Assembly: GCA_964017185.1 (NCBI GenBank)
Contig: OZ024873.1
Span: 49,276,760 to 49,340,759 of the forward strand
Length of the DNA stretch: 64,000 bases
Reading direction: 5' to 3'
DNA from: Rugalucina vietnamica
Lineage: Eukaryota > Mollusca > Bivalvia > Lucinida > Lucinidae
Shown here: piece by piece, positions 31,386 to 42,386 of the stretch
Position numbering within the stretch: the stretch's first letter is position 1
Layout: each line of letters opens with the position of its first letter
Made by a program: the position numbers and the translations under genes
Notes under the pieces: model-generated
What the model was told of the DNA's origin: nothing
What the model saw: only the letters and a program-made list of their open reading frames with translations
Database searches by the model: none

Positions 31386-31976
31386 CCGCGAATACTACAT
31401 GAAATAATGGCGTGAGTATTACAATGAATTTTTATTTTAATGATTTGAAGACATAGGCAATTCTTCCATCTTAAATCGATTCAAGCATTGGCTGATTCGG
31501 ACCTTATTTCTGTTTTACATGTGGTCATTTCGGACCCCAAACAGATTCTGACATTGGCTAATTCGAACCTTAATTTGATTCGGACAATGGCTAATTCGGA
31601 CCTTAATCCGATTTGGACCTTGGCTAATTCGGACCCTATTTAAAAAAAAAATCATTGGCTAATTCGGACCTCGATTTTGCGGGGTCCGAATTGGCTAGTG
31701 GTCAAGGTCCGAATTAGCCAAGGTCCGAATTAGCCACAGCTGAGGTCCGAATCAGGTCCGAATTAGCCAAGGTCCGAATTAGCCAAGGTTCGAATTGTCC
31801 ACGTACCATCCCGTGTATATACATGAACATGTTTGTATACAATGTGCTCATTTATTAGTTTACATGTTGTCCTTGAGAATATCCATCAAAAACATTATCC
31901 GAACTCCAATGTCAAACTCCAATATCAGTATCGGATTAAGTTGGAAATGTCTAATAGAACAAGACCAGGCGCAAGA

Positions 31977-33733
31977 GACTGACCAGAGTTCAGATGGCTT
32001 TACCATAAATGATGTGGTAGATTAAAACGACCGACATTAATTCAATTTTTTTCCATGGACGCAAGGCATCAAACCCTATTTTAAATTCTTGTATCAGTAG
32101 ATAATGGTGCATATTTGGGTGCAATGCAAGTAGGAGGACCCTTCTCAAGCCAGTTTTTACAGACGAAGATGTGCCTACCTATTTTAATAATGAGCCCCGT
32201 CGTGAGAAAAACGGATTTTGCCCAGGCGAAAACAAAGGCGCAGATCAGCTTCGCAGCAACTACGAATCTGATCAGCGCCTATGGTTTCGCTAGGTGGATT
32301 CCTCAACTTTCTGAATCCAATATTTCCCGTGCCTAGTCATCTTCTGTGCTTGTACAGCTCGGGTTGTGTCAGACATGGTCGGAAACCCCGAAGACCGGGT
32401 TTCTCGCGTCGCGGGTCAATTATTCTAGTACATGAGACACAGTGGAATTATGTATGCCGACATTAATATCGCACCATAGCAGTACACGTTATCAGACATG
32501 TTTAAGAATTTAAATGAAGGGTTTTCTCATGACGTGCCCCCACCTCATCGACACAGAATGCCACTTTGGTATGTTTTATGAATGTTAAAACCACACTTCC
32601 TGACAAAAAGAATTGACGGGTCAAGGGTGTAGGACACACGTAGAAATAAACAAATACAGTGAAAATTTTATGCACTCTTGAAACATTTCTTTCAAAATAG
32701 ACTTAAAATTGTTAACACTATAAACCATGAATTCCTGTTGTTGACGAGCACAGTCTGCATTAAAAGCGTTAGGACAAAGAATTGTAAATCAAGGGAAAAG
32801 TGTAATTGTGCATTTCACCAAAAGATGTAATGGGCGCTCTTTAAAATGCACCATGATATACGAAATCAGTCTGAAGCACGTTTCGCATAATGTAGGATAG
32901 ACGACCCAATGAAAATGGAGGCAACGTCCTGACATGACCATAGCCGTTGGCTGGTGCGTAAAATCAAACCAAGCAAACAGATCAAACAAAACTTCCGCAT
33001 ACGGTTTTCTTTTTTTCTTTCTTGACCTAGATCGTTACAAGTACATGTATATGCATCGTGTTTTACTTATTTCAAGATGAAATAAAAATAATTCGACTCC
33101 AATTTTCTGTCGTTTACGGCAAATCTTTTTTTTTCAGAGTATCATTGTCTACGCATATATGACCACCGCACGAATGAAATGTGTTACATTTGGGTCTCCG
33201 GATAGCCCACTCAGTAGCGTCGATGGCTTCATAAACCTATCAAATTGTTCCTGCATCGGCATTATTTCAATGGTTTGATTGTCACCTTCCGGGCACAATG
33301 GTTTCACGGAGTATGTCCCGACCGAACATTGAGAACTGCTGTGGCTCCCCCACGACCACAACCACCACTAGGCGGTCGGTGTCTAAGAAGCAGAATTGCT
33401 TAGCCAGTCATAATTGTTTCGCCTGACGTCTGCTTATATTTGCGTGATTCGTGACAGGAAACAGTTAAAACATACCATGGCCTTAGCATGCATGTGATCG
33501 GTGTACAAGACCAAAACAAGATCTGTGTATGATTTTTTAAATTGAAAAACTTCAGATACCTTTAGAAAAACTCATAAAACTTGGTACGAAAGTTATCAAA
33601 CACATTTGATCGTGTACAGGTACTAGAAGTATAGGGTTTTCACCAACTTATTTGGACAGCCTTGAGATACCCCCCAGAAATCGATTAAAGTTTCTCGTAT
33701 ATATCGTATCTCAGACTAAGTTTGAAATGTCTA
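31977..33733 (-). mobile_element. G element, copy 2 (inverted)
   Basis: On the minus strand it starts TAGACATTTCAAACTTAGTC at 33733 and follows the order of copies 1 and 3. It breaks off at about 31977 within 'agagactgaccagagttcag', which in copy 3 lies some 350 bp before the right end. It lies tail to tail with copy 1, only about 24 bp away, making a large imperfect palindrome. Confidence 0.8.
32190..32419. repeat. A-related MITE within G copy 2
   Basis: TGAGCCCCGTCGTGAGAAAA at the left, 'gcgcagatcagcttcgcagcaactacgaatctgatcagcgc' in the middle, and 'ggtttctcgcgtcgcgggtca' at the right. Same site as in the other G copies. Confidence 0.75.
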
Positions 33734-33904
33734 TTAGAAATTAAGACGATGACGGATACGGCGATCGAACTTCGATTGAAATCAAGCTTAAACTCAGGGT
33801 CGTCTCAAAACCAAACTAACTAAATAGTGAAATGACATTTTATGTGTACATGTATCAATGCGACACAAATGCGGGAAAGCGCCTGTCTTTGTTGGTGCAT
33901 TTTT
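33734..33904. other. Short unannotated gap
   Basis: Nothing recognised between the end of G copy 2 and the tandem block. Confidence 0.35.
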
Positions 33905-34165
33905 TAGCAAAAAAAAAAAACTGTTGCAGCGAAAAAAAGGCCAAGTTAGCACAAAATTTGCTGCATCGAAGAACGGTCAAGTTAGCAGAAACAAAACATT
34001 CCACCAGATAAACAGAGAAACACGGTCAAATTAGCAGAAAAGTTGCTGCAGCGAAAATCGGCCAAGTTAGCAGAAAATTTATGCAGAAATTAAAAAAGTT
34101 AAGTTAGGAGAAAAGTTGCTTTGCACAGCGAAAAACGGTCAAGTTAGCAGAAAAACGAGTCAAGT
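33905..34165. repeat. Minisatellite, ~37-bp unit GTTAGCAGAAAATTTGCTGC
   Basis: Units of the form 'caagttagcagaaaatttgctgcagcgaaaaacggt' recur about seven times with drift. The same unit returns at 35455-35590 in the same orientation. Confidence 0.85.
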
Positions 34166-34265
34166 CAAGTCATATGCCTTTGGTACTAGGACATGCACCG
34201 AGTTGTGTTTTTGTATGTCCGATGAGTCATTTTACAATCCAGAAATTGGAAAATAATGTTCAGGT

Positions 34266-34268
34266 ATG

Positions 34269-34308
<40 letters not shown>
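34266..34308. repeat. (TTAC)n microsatellite
   Basis: About ten TTAC units, directly visible. Confidence 0.95.
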
Positions 34309-35450
34309 GGAGATGATGATTAGATCTGATTGCTATTTGTGTTCCATAAGTATTTTACGCCTCGAGGTTTTAGCGTCTGGTTTCAGTGAAAATGTGTTAC
34401 ATATGTTCCATTAAATTGTCCGTCACCCACATTGATATTTGCTTATGTATAGTGGCAGGCTTTGTGAAAGGTTACTTCAGAAATAGTGACAGATTGAGTT
34501 GATAATGTCATTTCATAACACTGAATCCTAAACAAATGGCAAAAAGTAAAGTATCCATATTTTGGGTGTTGGGTTGGGGATTTGAGCGCTTAAAATTCAA
34601 TAGCATAGCCGGATTACACTCTTGAATAGTCGGTATATCTAAGTTCTCCATGAGTGCCAAATCATAATATTGGACAACGATGAGCATTTTACCTGCATTA
34701 AAATAATTAAACTGATTTTTAAGTTTTTAATGTTTATGTTATGTACGTTACCATCTTTACGAATCGAAAGTACACATTTATGAAGAAGACGTATTTGTTA
34801 TTTATAGCCAGATGATGGTATAATTCTTTCTATTATTTCAAACTGGGCAATTCATAGTTGAATGTGAACGCTTTACTCTTTCATAATCTAAAGTGTGTTA
34901 CTGTGGAACATATGCAATAACTTTCGACTTAGGAATGATATGATGTTTTTTTTTTCTTTTTCGGAAAGGAAAATTGATTGTCGTTTAGACCAGTGTATCA
35001 AATCTAAAAAAAATGCAAAGAGATGTACATTAAAATAGCTTACTGTCCTGTAATTAACCTTTGTAAAGGCTGTTTTGGAACTGTAATGTAGGTAACACCA
35101 TCGGTGAATAGAAATGATTAACAAATGTCAATATATGTACCAGTAACTTCCTTTCATCACATGATATTAATATATTTAGATATTTAGATTTGAAATTTAG
35201 GTTAGAGTTTCATAGTGTATTTTACAAACTTAGAGTATATTTCTGTTTTAAATTAGTAACATACGTAACGGTTTCTGGAGGGCAAATGCACCACATCACA
35301 AGGCGACAACGTGCCCAGAAACTCTTAATAGTAATCAATGAAGCCACACATAGCATCCATCCTAGTATGTGGAAGGTGTTGTGCGAAACGAAAAATTTCC
35401 CTACCCATGGTCTCGTCTATTTAGTCATTTGTTCTCAAAGATAGTAGAAA
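34309..35450. other. Nothing recognised
   Basis: AT-rich sequence between two arrays of the same minisatellite. ORFs at 34888-35124 and 35190-35444 show no domain. Confidence 0.35.
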
Positions 35451-35454
35451 ATTT

Positions 35455-35595
35455 ACTGCAGCAAAAAAAAAAAAAGAAAAAAAAAAGGTCATGTTAGTAG
35501 AAAATTTGCTGCAGCGAAAAAGGGTCTAGTTAGCAGAAAATTTGCTGCAGCGAGAATCGGCCCAGTTAGCAGGAAATATGCTGCAGCGAAATTGT
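35455..35595. repeat. Minisatellite, second array
   Basis: Three to four units of 'gttagcagaaaatttgctgcagcgaa', one with an A-run, matching 33905-34165. Confidence 0.85.
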
Positions 35596-36170
35596 TTGTC
35601 GCCAATAGTTTTTATTTTAATCTGGTATTGAGGGCTATAGAAACTGATGATGGTCTTGCTATGTGAGCACTATAGAAAAAGATGATGAATGCCGCAAACA
35701 AAACTTTTCTATCCTACCACCGACCCGAGTTAAGGATCCAAATTCCCTGCTAGCAGAAAAAATCTTTTGTCGACATTGTTTTTCAATGAACCAGAACCTT
35801 TTTATCCCACTTATGACCCAAGTTATGGACCCGAATTCCCTGCCAGCAGAAAAAAATATGCTTTTTTTGTTTCAATCTTGCTAGTATGTGAGCACTATGG
35901 AAAAAATGATGGATGCCGCAAACAAAACTTTTCTATCCTTCCCATACCTAAATTCCCTGCCAGCAGAAAAGAATCTGGTGTCGACGATTTTTTTTCGTTT
36001 TAGTCTGGCCGTGAGCGCTATAGCAAAATATAGCAAAATATAACGAATGCCGAAAACCGTGTGAACTTATCTATTCGACCCCAGTTATGGACCACAATTC
36101 CCAGCCAGCAGGAAAGATGAGTTCTGTTTTCTACATTCATCATCGTTTTCCATATGCGCTCACAGCCGGA
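35596..36170. repeat. Degenerate tandem repeat ending in CCCTGCCAGCAGAAAA
   Basis: Phrases 'tgtgagcactatagaaaaagatgatgaatgccgcaaacaaaac' and 'ccgagttatggacccaaattccctgccagcagaaaa' recur at about 35661/35735, 35820, 35888/35950 and 36010/36080. The ORFs here are by-products. Confidence 0.75.
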
Positions 36171-36387
36171 CTAAAAAGAAAAAAAAATCTAAAACAAGAA
36201 AATTATAGCATGTTCTTAGTAACATGCTATATGGAGGGGTTCATAGAAATTTGGAAGTTTAAAATAATATGAGATTGTGATAGAAGTCTACACTGACAAG
36301 AAGAATGATTCCTTTAGTAACGTATAGTGCATTTTGATACCAAATAAAACAGATACTGTGTTAAACCGTGAATGGTTTCATTACCAT

Positions 36388-36487
36388 GTCTAAAAAATAT
36401 ACCCCACTTTTATAAAGTAAAACTGGGGTTTACAGGAGTATACTTTTTTCTTCTAATTTTTGCTCCAAAACATAGATTGTGGGTATT
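36388..36487. repeat. B element, left part only
   Basis: 'ccatgtctaaaaaatataccccacttttataaagtaaaactgggg' to 'ttgctccaaaacatagattgtgggta', stopping before the hairpin turn. Confidence 0.8.
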
Positions 36488-36534
36488 GAATTGGTGACAT
36501 CACGTACATATCATCATATTTTACACAAAAAGGT

Positions 36535-36645
36535 TTTGTTTGTTCGTTTTTTTTTGTTTGATTGGTGGCTTAGCGTTCAAGAAAACAGCTATGGTCATGT
36601 CGGGGCGTTGCCTCTATTTTATTAAACTTCTTTAGGTGTGGACAT
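36535..36645 (-). repeat. C-type tail, inverted
   Basis: 'ttgattggtggcttagcgttcaagaaaacagctatggtcatgtcggggcgttgcctctatttt' is the C tail in minus orientation. Confidence 0.75.
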
Positions 36646-36674
36646 TAACAGTTGCGGACATTATAGGAAGGCAT

Positions 36675-37480
36675 GTCTTTTTCTTTTCAGTTTAGAAATT
36701 ATCATTATACTTTACAAACGTACATTGTATATAACTTAAATGTTATGCGACAGTCTGCATGCTTAGGTTTTAACCCAATCATGGTTGATAACTCTGCTGC
36801 CTTCATAATTGCACACCGGTGGGTCGGGCGCCAGACTTAACCCAGACTTAAAGCTATTCATTTTAGTTGGTTGGGGCCGGAGCTTCGTGTCTGTTGCTTG
36901 GCCCACCGGGGTTTAACTGGTATTTTTTCTTTTTCTCCGGATTTTCAGTAAGTTATTGTGATCCTAGGGATCTCCATCGTCGGGCAGCTTACTAAATCTG
37001 TGAGTCCTCGTTTTTGATTTATCATGGTGGTTATCATGATTATTTGTTTGTCCCTGATGGTTCATTGACTAATTAGAGATTCACCATGAGGACCGAACAA
37101 GTAACTAAATGTTGTGAACAACTGCAGTAGCTGAGGGTGAGGTTATGGCCATGTAAAACTAGTTTAAGCCCGCCAGTAACTTTTTACTACTGATCGTTCC
37201 AAGGCAATACTTCTGTTGTGGTTCCTATTGTTATGTCTTGGTGTTAATTTTTTTTGTACTGTTTGCACCTTATGTGTGTTTTCATATTTTAGTCAGTTTT
37301 GGGTAACTAAGTAGCGACCTGTTGGCAAATAGCTGCTCACTCGGCTTGCGATATGTTTTCTTAGTATCAGTACCTAATTGTCGATTCAGCTTTTTCCTAC
37401 CTCGGTTTTCGGAGTGGGATTTTGTTTCTGATTGCGTCATTTCCTGATCATTGCCTACTTGTACCTTTCCAGCATAAGTA
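36675..37480 (+). repeat. J repeat, longest copy
   Basis: Its 5' part matches 25020-25270 and its 3' part matches 27535-27860 (both inverted), 41560-41830 (same strand) and 19475-19605 (inverted). It therefore spans about 800 bp. No ORF, TIR or poly(A) was found. Class unknown; a truncated LINE 3' end is possible. Confidence 0.75.
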
Positions 37481-37489
37481 TGTCATGAC

Positions 37490-37710
37490 ACCAAACATGC
37501 TTCAAAATAACCACCCGAGTAAACCAGAAAGGCTTATATGTATAGATGGTTTGACCTGTACCACTTTTTCTGGGCATGCTCAGACCTTTTGAGTAGTCAA
37601 TCAGTAATCAAGCGGTCAGTCAGTAGAGTATAAGCTTTGTTTGGAGGCACAAGCAGCCCATCTATTTCTCAGGCACCAGATAGGTGACGGCCTTTCACAA
37701 AAAGCGACTG
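37490..37710 (-). repeat. C-type repeat, 5' part, inverted
   Basis: 'gatggtttgacctgtaccactttttctgggcatgctcagacc' and 'agcggtcagtcagtagagtataagctttg', with 'aggcacaagcagcccatctatttctc', match 61.55-61.94 kb. A J copy lies between it and the C tail at 36.5 kb. Confidence 0.75.
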
Positions 37711-37779
37711 TGACCAGTATCTTTTTTCATTATCAGTAGCTAAGGGACAAAGGTTATATTTTATTTTTTTTTTTTACAG

Positions 37780-37819
37780 AAGATTTACGTGAACGACTAA
37801 ACCATACAGATATATCATC
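37780..37819 (+). promoter_or_regulatory. 5' UTR part of the propeller gene, after a UTR intron
   Basis: A long T-run ends in TTTTTACAG (acceptor at 37778-37779), 41 bases before the ATG at 37820. This predicts an upstream noncoding exon. Context before the start is ATCATCATGG. Confidence 0.55.
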
Positions 37820-38262
37820 ATGGGCGCAGCTTTTGGTTGTATTTTTCGGTGTAAGGATGTGTCCTTTACAAACCAGTACCACGAGAAGATATATGTGAAA
37901 TTCGACGTTCAACGACCTTTTATTCAAACGAGTGAACTAAGTGCAAAAGGGGGAGCAGGGTTTTCTGGAGCTAATATTAAGTTCGGCGGGAGTAAAATGG
38001 AACAGAATGAATGGAATAAAGTCAAAGCCGAATTTACATCTATAAAACCGAATCATTCATTTGACAGAAGGCGAAGAATGGAAGGAGAAGTATATTTGTC
38101 TGTTTTATCGGAAGATGAAGAAGTTAAAATTATCGCATGGCCAGTTGACGCAAACAAAAGCTTTATTATATCAAAAGAAGGGCAATTGCTTGATAAGGAA
38201 AAAGAAAAACAGGGGAAGATAGCGGCACAGATTGATGAAGAGGAAAAGTTGGAATCCAAAAG
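37820..38262 (+). CDS. Propeller gene exon 1: MGAAFG N-terminus plus unknown domain
   Basis: This exon encodes residues 1-147 plus two bases of codon 148, ending CCAAAAG|GTACGA. The start MGAAFGCIFRCK fits the N-myristoylation pattern (Gly2, small residue at 6), with Cys7 and Cys11 available for palmitoylation, so membrane anchoring is plausible. Residues about 13-120 alternate beta-like strands (FTNQYHEKIYVKFDVQ, GEVYLSVLSEDEEVKIIAW, SFIISKEG), suggesting a beta-rich domain I cannot name. Residues 123-147 are a charged linker (LLDKEKEKQGK, QIDEEEK). The splice phase (2) fits the exon at 42387 exactly. The frame stays open past the donor into LINE debris until a stop at 38579-38581, so unspliced RNA would encode a chimeric tail. 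The propeller exon makes a single 438-residue product the better model. Confidence 0.75.
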
Positions 38263-38324
38263 GTACGAATTCAGACTTTTTGAACATGTTGTATTTTCCC
38301 TCGTCAATAATAATAATAATAATA

Positions 38325-38745
38325 AGACCTTCGACAAGGTCAACCATTCCAAATTTATTGGGAAATTACACCAATACGGAATCAAACTGCCTGTGTTGGA
38401 ATGGTACTGTGATATGGAAATAAACCCCTCGATGTGCCAGGTAATGCAGGTGACGGGATCAAGGTCTAAGAAACCTGTCAATCCAAACTATTGTCTCCAT
38501 GGCCTGGTCCTGGAAACCGCTACCTGTGCCAAATGTCTGGGGTTGACATTTCTAGCGACCTGTCCTGGCGCTCCCACATAGACAGGATTACAGAAAAAGC
38601 CACCAAAGCACTAAAGTTTGTCCATAGAAATATCAATACCAAACACGCCGGCGTGAGCGAGATGACTTACTATACAAATGTCAGACCGCAGCAGGAATAT
38701 GCTGCTTACTGCATATCACCAGACCACAGCACCGTAAATACAGCG
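38325..38745 (+). mobile_element. LINE reverse-transcriptase debris (CR1/Jockey-like) in the intron
   Basis: The sequence begins KTFDKVNHSKFIGKLHQYGI in the frame of the exon before it, matching the start of the palm region of CR1/Jockey polymerases. It then jumps to MCQVMQVTGSRSKKPVN and LVLETATCAKCLG, the region after the catalytic FADD box, so the catalytic centre is deleted. One frameshift later it continues with VDISSDLSWRSHIDRITEKA, RNINTKHAGV and VRPQQEYAAY. It is a short, internally deleted, non-functional copy, with a similar domain region to the LINE scrap at 14.5-14.7 kb. Confidence 0.8.
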
Positions 38746-40500
38746 CCGCACTGTAGTCGTATCGCACCACACAGCACCGATCCTATCGCACCGGTTCTAC
38801 CGCATCATATCGTAGCGAGTCGTGCCTAACAGAGAACAGAACCAAAATCACCTTTGACACGACTATAAACATCATTGCACGAATTATACAGTTGTATTTT
38901 AGCCAAAAAACTGTCCTACATGTACGCATACACATAACGATTCATTTTTCTCAACCTCTCTAGTATTCGGGTCAGCTAAGATCAGATGACAATTTAAAAT
39001 TTACCAAGTGTTATGCGGTTGTGTAACGAATTCTTCGACACTTACTTACTTAAATTGAATTGCAGGATGTCAAGATCAACTAATTCTCACTGGCCTAAAA
39101 AAATGATGTTGATTGGACAAGCCATTTTTTCACAGTATAAGTTTAAATAGCCAAAAATACCCCCAAAACAGGTGTTATACTGTCTCACTTGAAAATTGCT
39201 TCTTTTTATGTGTAAGGGGATTGAAACTGACACTTTATTGGCATATCAAATATTCTGTGGCTAGTAAGTGGCCAAATCCCCTTTATTCTGCCGTTTATTT
39301 GAATGGGCTACGACTATTTGTTTTTGAGTTATGCCATGATTACTAAAGCTGATGACATGTGCCAAAATGAGGGATTTTAAAGTGAGAAAAGTGACCTGCC
39401 AGATAAGTCAGACTGTTACATCCAATACTACTTCCAATGTGTTATAAACAATATTTGGACATACCTTATCGATAAAAATAACCAGTCGCGTGACTTACTT
39501 TTATCACTGGGTAGATATTTATATCCCAAATTACTGAGGACAATGTAACAAAAAAGTGTCCTGTCTGTAAGATGTCATTTCTCTATGACGTCACATACTT
39601 CTGGAAGTTTAAATCACATTGGGAAATGGAGTCTTATGAACTGATAATTGTCATGAGAAAAATATTATACCAACGCCAATGACAATGTAGAATTATAGAA
39701 ATTATATTTTGGTCAAAAATGTCCTGTCCGTAGAGAAAATATCTACAACAAAAATTGCAAAATTTCTAAAACCAATGAACCCAGAACCAACAAATTTCAC
39801 ATGACACATCTTTTTATCAGAACACAACTTTTATTACAATATAGAGTGGAATGGATCAAAACTCTGGTTAGCATGGCAACGGATAGGTCCCATAGGGTTA
39901 TAATGGTGAAAACAATGTTTTCTTATTTTCTAGCTAGCTATTAATCTGATTCTGTTCAAACTTATTCATAACCAGGATATACACACCAGCTTTAAGTATA
40001 TTAAGTTTCGGCCAAATCCGATTCCGAAGTAAGAAGTTAGCTCCCCTTTCTTAATTTTTCATGATTTTGAAGATGAAATAGGGTTTTGGATATAACGGAA
40101 TTCTGTGGCACAGAATGATAAAAAGGTATATATTTTCCGAAAGTGTTTAACTTACAGATTTCGGAAAAAGTGAAACAAAGCCAAGGGTACAACTTTTACA
40201 AAACACCTCTGAAAACAGGTGAAACAAAAATTTGCTTCTGATCGTAGCTGAGACGATTGCCAATAGTTATTTTGTTTTACTACTCCTAAAATGACAGCAT
40301 TTTGTTTTACTCTTAATATTGTCAGGTCAACATATCTGTCTGATGCAATACTTTCTACATTCTATGTTAAATATGACGTACAAAATGTTTGCCAACTGCA
40401 AACACGTCGCTTAGATTGTAGTGTTCTGTTGGTATGTTTTAGTACAGTATTCTATCTATGCTCATATTATTCCTTGACTCGTGCCAGAACCCGTACGGGT
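38746..40500. other. Intron, nothing recognised
   Basis: A short run of 'ccgta/atcgcaccac' motifs follows the LINE (38730-38825). The remainder is AT-rich and shares nothing obvious with the rest of the window. Confidence 0.4.
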
Positions 40501-41555
40501 AGATGCCAAGTCTCTAATTGACCCTGGGTCACAGAATAAGTCCAAAGGTCAAACGAGTGCAAAATTGTAAAAACCTGTCAACCATGCCCCTGGGTCCCAG
40601 GTTGGCCTCGCCCCGGGGCCTAATAATCTGTCATAGGCTTTAAATAGAAAAATAATGGATGATAAGTAAATAAAAAATCTTCTCTGAAAACACAAGTCTA
40701 AGACCAAAGGCTTGTATATTAAGTATGCAGCAATGTTGTGTGGTGCTCTACATAAGTCCTGCCAATCATGCTCCTGGGGGATAAGGCCATTTGCTTTAAT
40801 CTGGTCTCCGCTTTTCATTGCCCCATTTCGCTAAAACTGAAAATGTAGCAAAACCAGATAAAGTTATCAGTAGAGCTAAATGCTTCACTATTACGTGACC
40901 CACTTTACAGATTTCCCATATCTAAACTACAATTGTGAAGCTTTTATCGTAGAATGTGATTTTGTACACATGAAGATCCCGTCCTAGGTGAATGTATATA
41001 CTAGACCTAACCAATCGAACCCTAATATATGGGATGTAACCCCATTCTCCCTGTTTCAGAGGAATCTCCCTACTTTAAAGTTCAGATTATCCCTATGTAT
41101 CCTATACATTTCCCTATTTGGAATTTCAGATCTCCCTACCGAAATCATAAATTTCTTCTTTCTTTATCATTCTCCGTAAATCTCCCTTTTTGGCTTCCTA
41201 GATGTATCACATGTATCAAACCCCTACTGTTTGGCCCAGAGAAAAACAAACAAGAAAACTTTAAATTTGAATTCATTATTCGCTTTGATAACTGACAGGC
41301 ATATCTTTTAGTTTAGTATGTGCTGCTTTGGGAAATGCTTACACCATGCAATTATGATAGAATAACATACATGTAGTTTAAAAATTATTACAGGTTTTGA
41401 TATATTTTGCATTCCTTTGACCTTTGACATAATTCTGTGATCAAGAGGCAGTAAAAGACTTGGAATCTACCTGTATGAGTTAGGACAAATGTCAATGCAT
41501 AATGCCAGCACATGTTTCTTAAAATTAGTCCATGGTTGATATAAAAGTGTCTTGA
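40501..41555. other. Intron, low-grade repeats only
   Basis: 'atgcccctgggtcccaggttggcctcgccccggggcc' (about 40583-40620) is a GC-rich palindromic patch of repeat character. 41040-41190 is enriched for 'tctcccta' phrases. No exon with compatible phase was found. Confidence 0.4.
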
Positions 41556-41559
41556 TTTT

Positions 41560-41830
41560 TATCACAGGTTTATTCATTTTGTAATCATTTGACTTTTGAT
41601 TTTAGTGCTGTTTGAACCTTATGTGCGTTTTCATATTTTTATTTAAGTTCGGGTAACTGAGTGGTCGCCTGAGTGGCCGCCTATATGTTTTTAAGTATAA
41701 GTACCGTATTGTCAATTTAGTTTTTCCCACCTCGGTTTTTGGAGTGAGAATTCCTTTCTAATTGTGCATTTTCCTGATGATTGCCTACTTTTTCGTATTT
41801 TTCATCATCACCCGCAATAAACAGCCCAGG
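41560..41830 (+). repeat. J repeat, 3' part
   Basis: 'gctgtttgaaccttatgtgcgttttcatattttt' through 'cctcggtttttggagtgag' and 'ttttcctgatgattgcctactt' match 37.25-37.47 kb. Confidence 0.75.
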
Positions 41831-42386
41831 TAGACCTTTTTATCATATTTGTTAAGGTTATATCTTATTTGTTAAGAGGCCATTAGGCTGTCCTGGATTG
41901 GGCCATACATTAACGTTAATAATCAACCTCTGAGAAAACCATATGGGTTCTTATCTGTTTTCCGCCCAGAGACATTAGGCTGTTACGCAATCCAAAACTT
42001 GTTTTAAGAACTGTTAGGAATGCATACAGTATATAAAGTAACGCAAAATGCAAGCATAAAGGCACTGGTACTTGCGATAAAAATAATGATAAAAACTGCT
42101 ATAAAATAATCACAAATAATTGTTATTACTATTATTATTATTATTATTATATTTTGACGTTCGACGTTTCTACAACACAAATCCCTCACTCCACGCCCAT
42201 CAAAAGAGCAATCAATCTATTTCATGTAAGCTACTGTAACAGGTGCGATGTATAATATCACTTGTTTTTATTTTCTGTAAATAGAAACAATAGGCCGAGG
42301 ATACCCTCGTCACCTTTCAGCAATTTTTATAATGTTTATTACATTTATCAATTAGTATTTTTTTCATTTCATACTTTATATTTCAG
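41831..42386. other. Intron end with acceptor
   Basis: An (ATT)n run lies at about 42126-42150. The intron finishes CATACTTTATATTTCAG at 42386, a good acceptor for the propeller exon. Confidence 0.5.

Larger units (their letters stand above)
30641..31807. mobile_element. hAT-like element with ATTCGGACC repeats, nested in G
   Basis: ATCCCGTG is duplicated at 30633-30640 and 31808-31815. Near the ends GGACAATTCGGACCTTGGCT is mirrored by AGCCAAGGTTCGAATTGTCC. Both ends carry many copies of 'ggtcaattcggacctt' / 'aaggtccgaattagcc', like the subterminal binding motifs of hAT elements. The G copy at 54.1-54.3 kb has the uninterrupted target ('ggatctcgtgtatatacatg'). No transposase is present. A poly(A) run and a C-type repeat lie inside. 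Confidence 0.85.
27971..31953 (+). mobile_element. G element, copy 1 (with nested insertions)
   Basis: The left end TAGACATTTCCAACTTAATC and the right end GATTAAGTTGGAAATGTCTA are inverted repeats. Copies at 33733 and 51762 share the same left end. Without nested insertions it is about 2.1 kb. Internal landmarks in order are 'gcaagaaacagacgtcaggcgaag', 'agccacagcagttctcgatgttcggtcggg', a tRNA-like scrap, an A-related MITE, and 'gtctgtaaaaactggcttgaaa'. It has no transposase ORF. Nested in it are a hAT-like element at 28379 and another at 30641. Confidence 0.8.

Noticed and set aside
42262-42386. ORF extension upstream of the propeller exon as coding
   Set aside because: The sequence up to TTTCAG is pyrimidine-rich intron, and the exon 1 phase fits the acceptor exactly.
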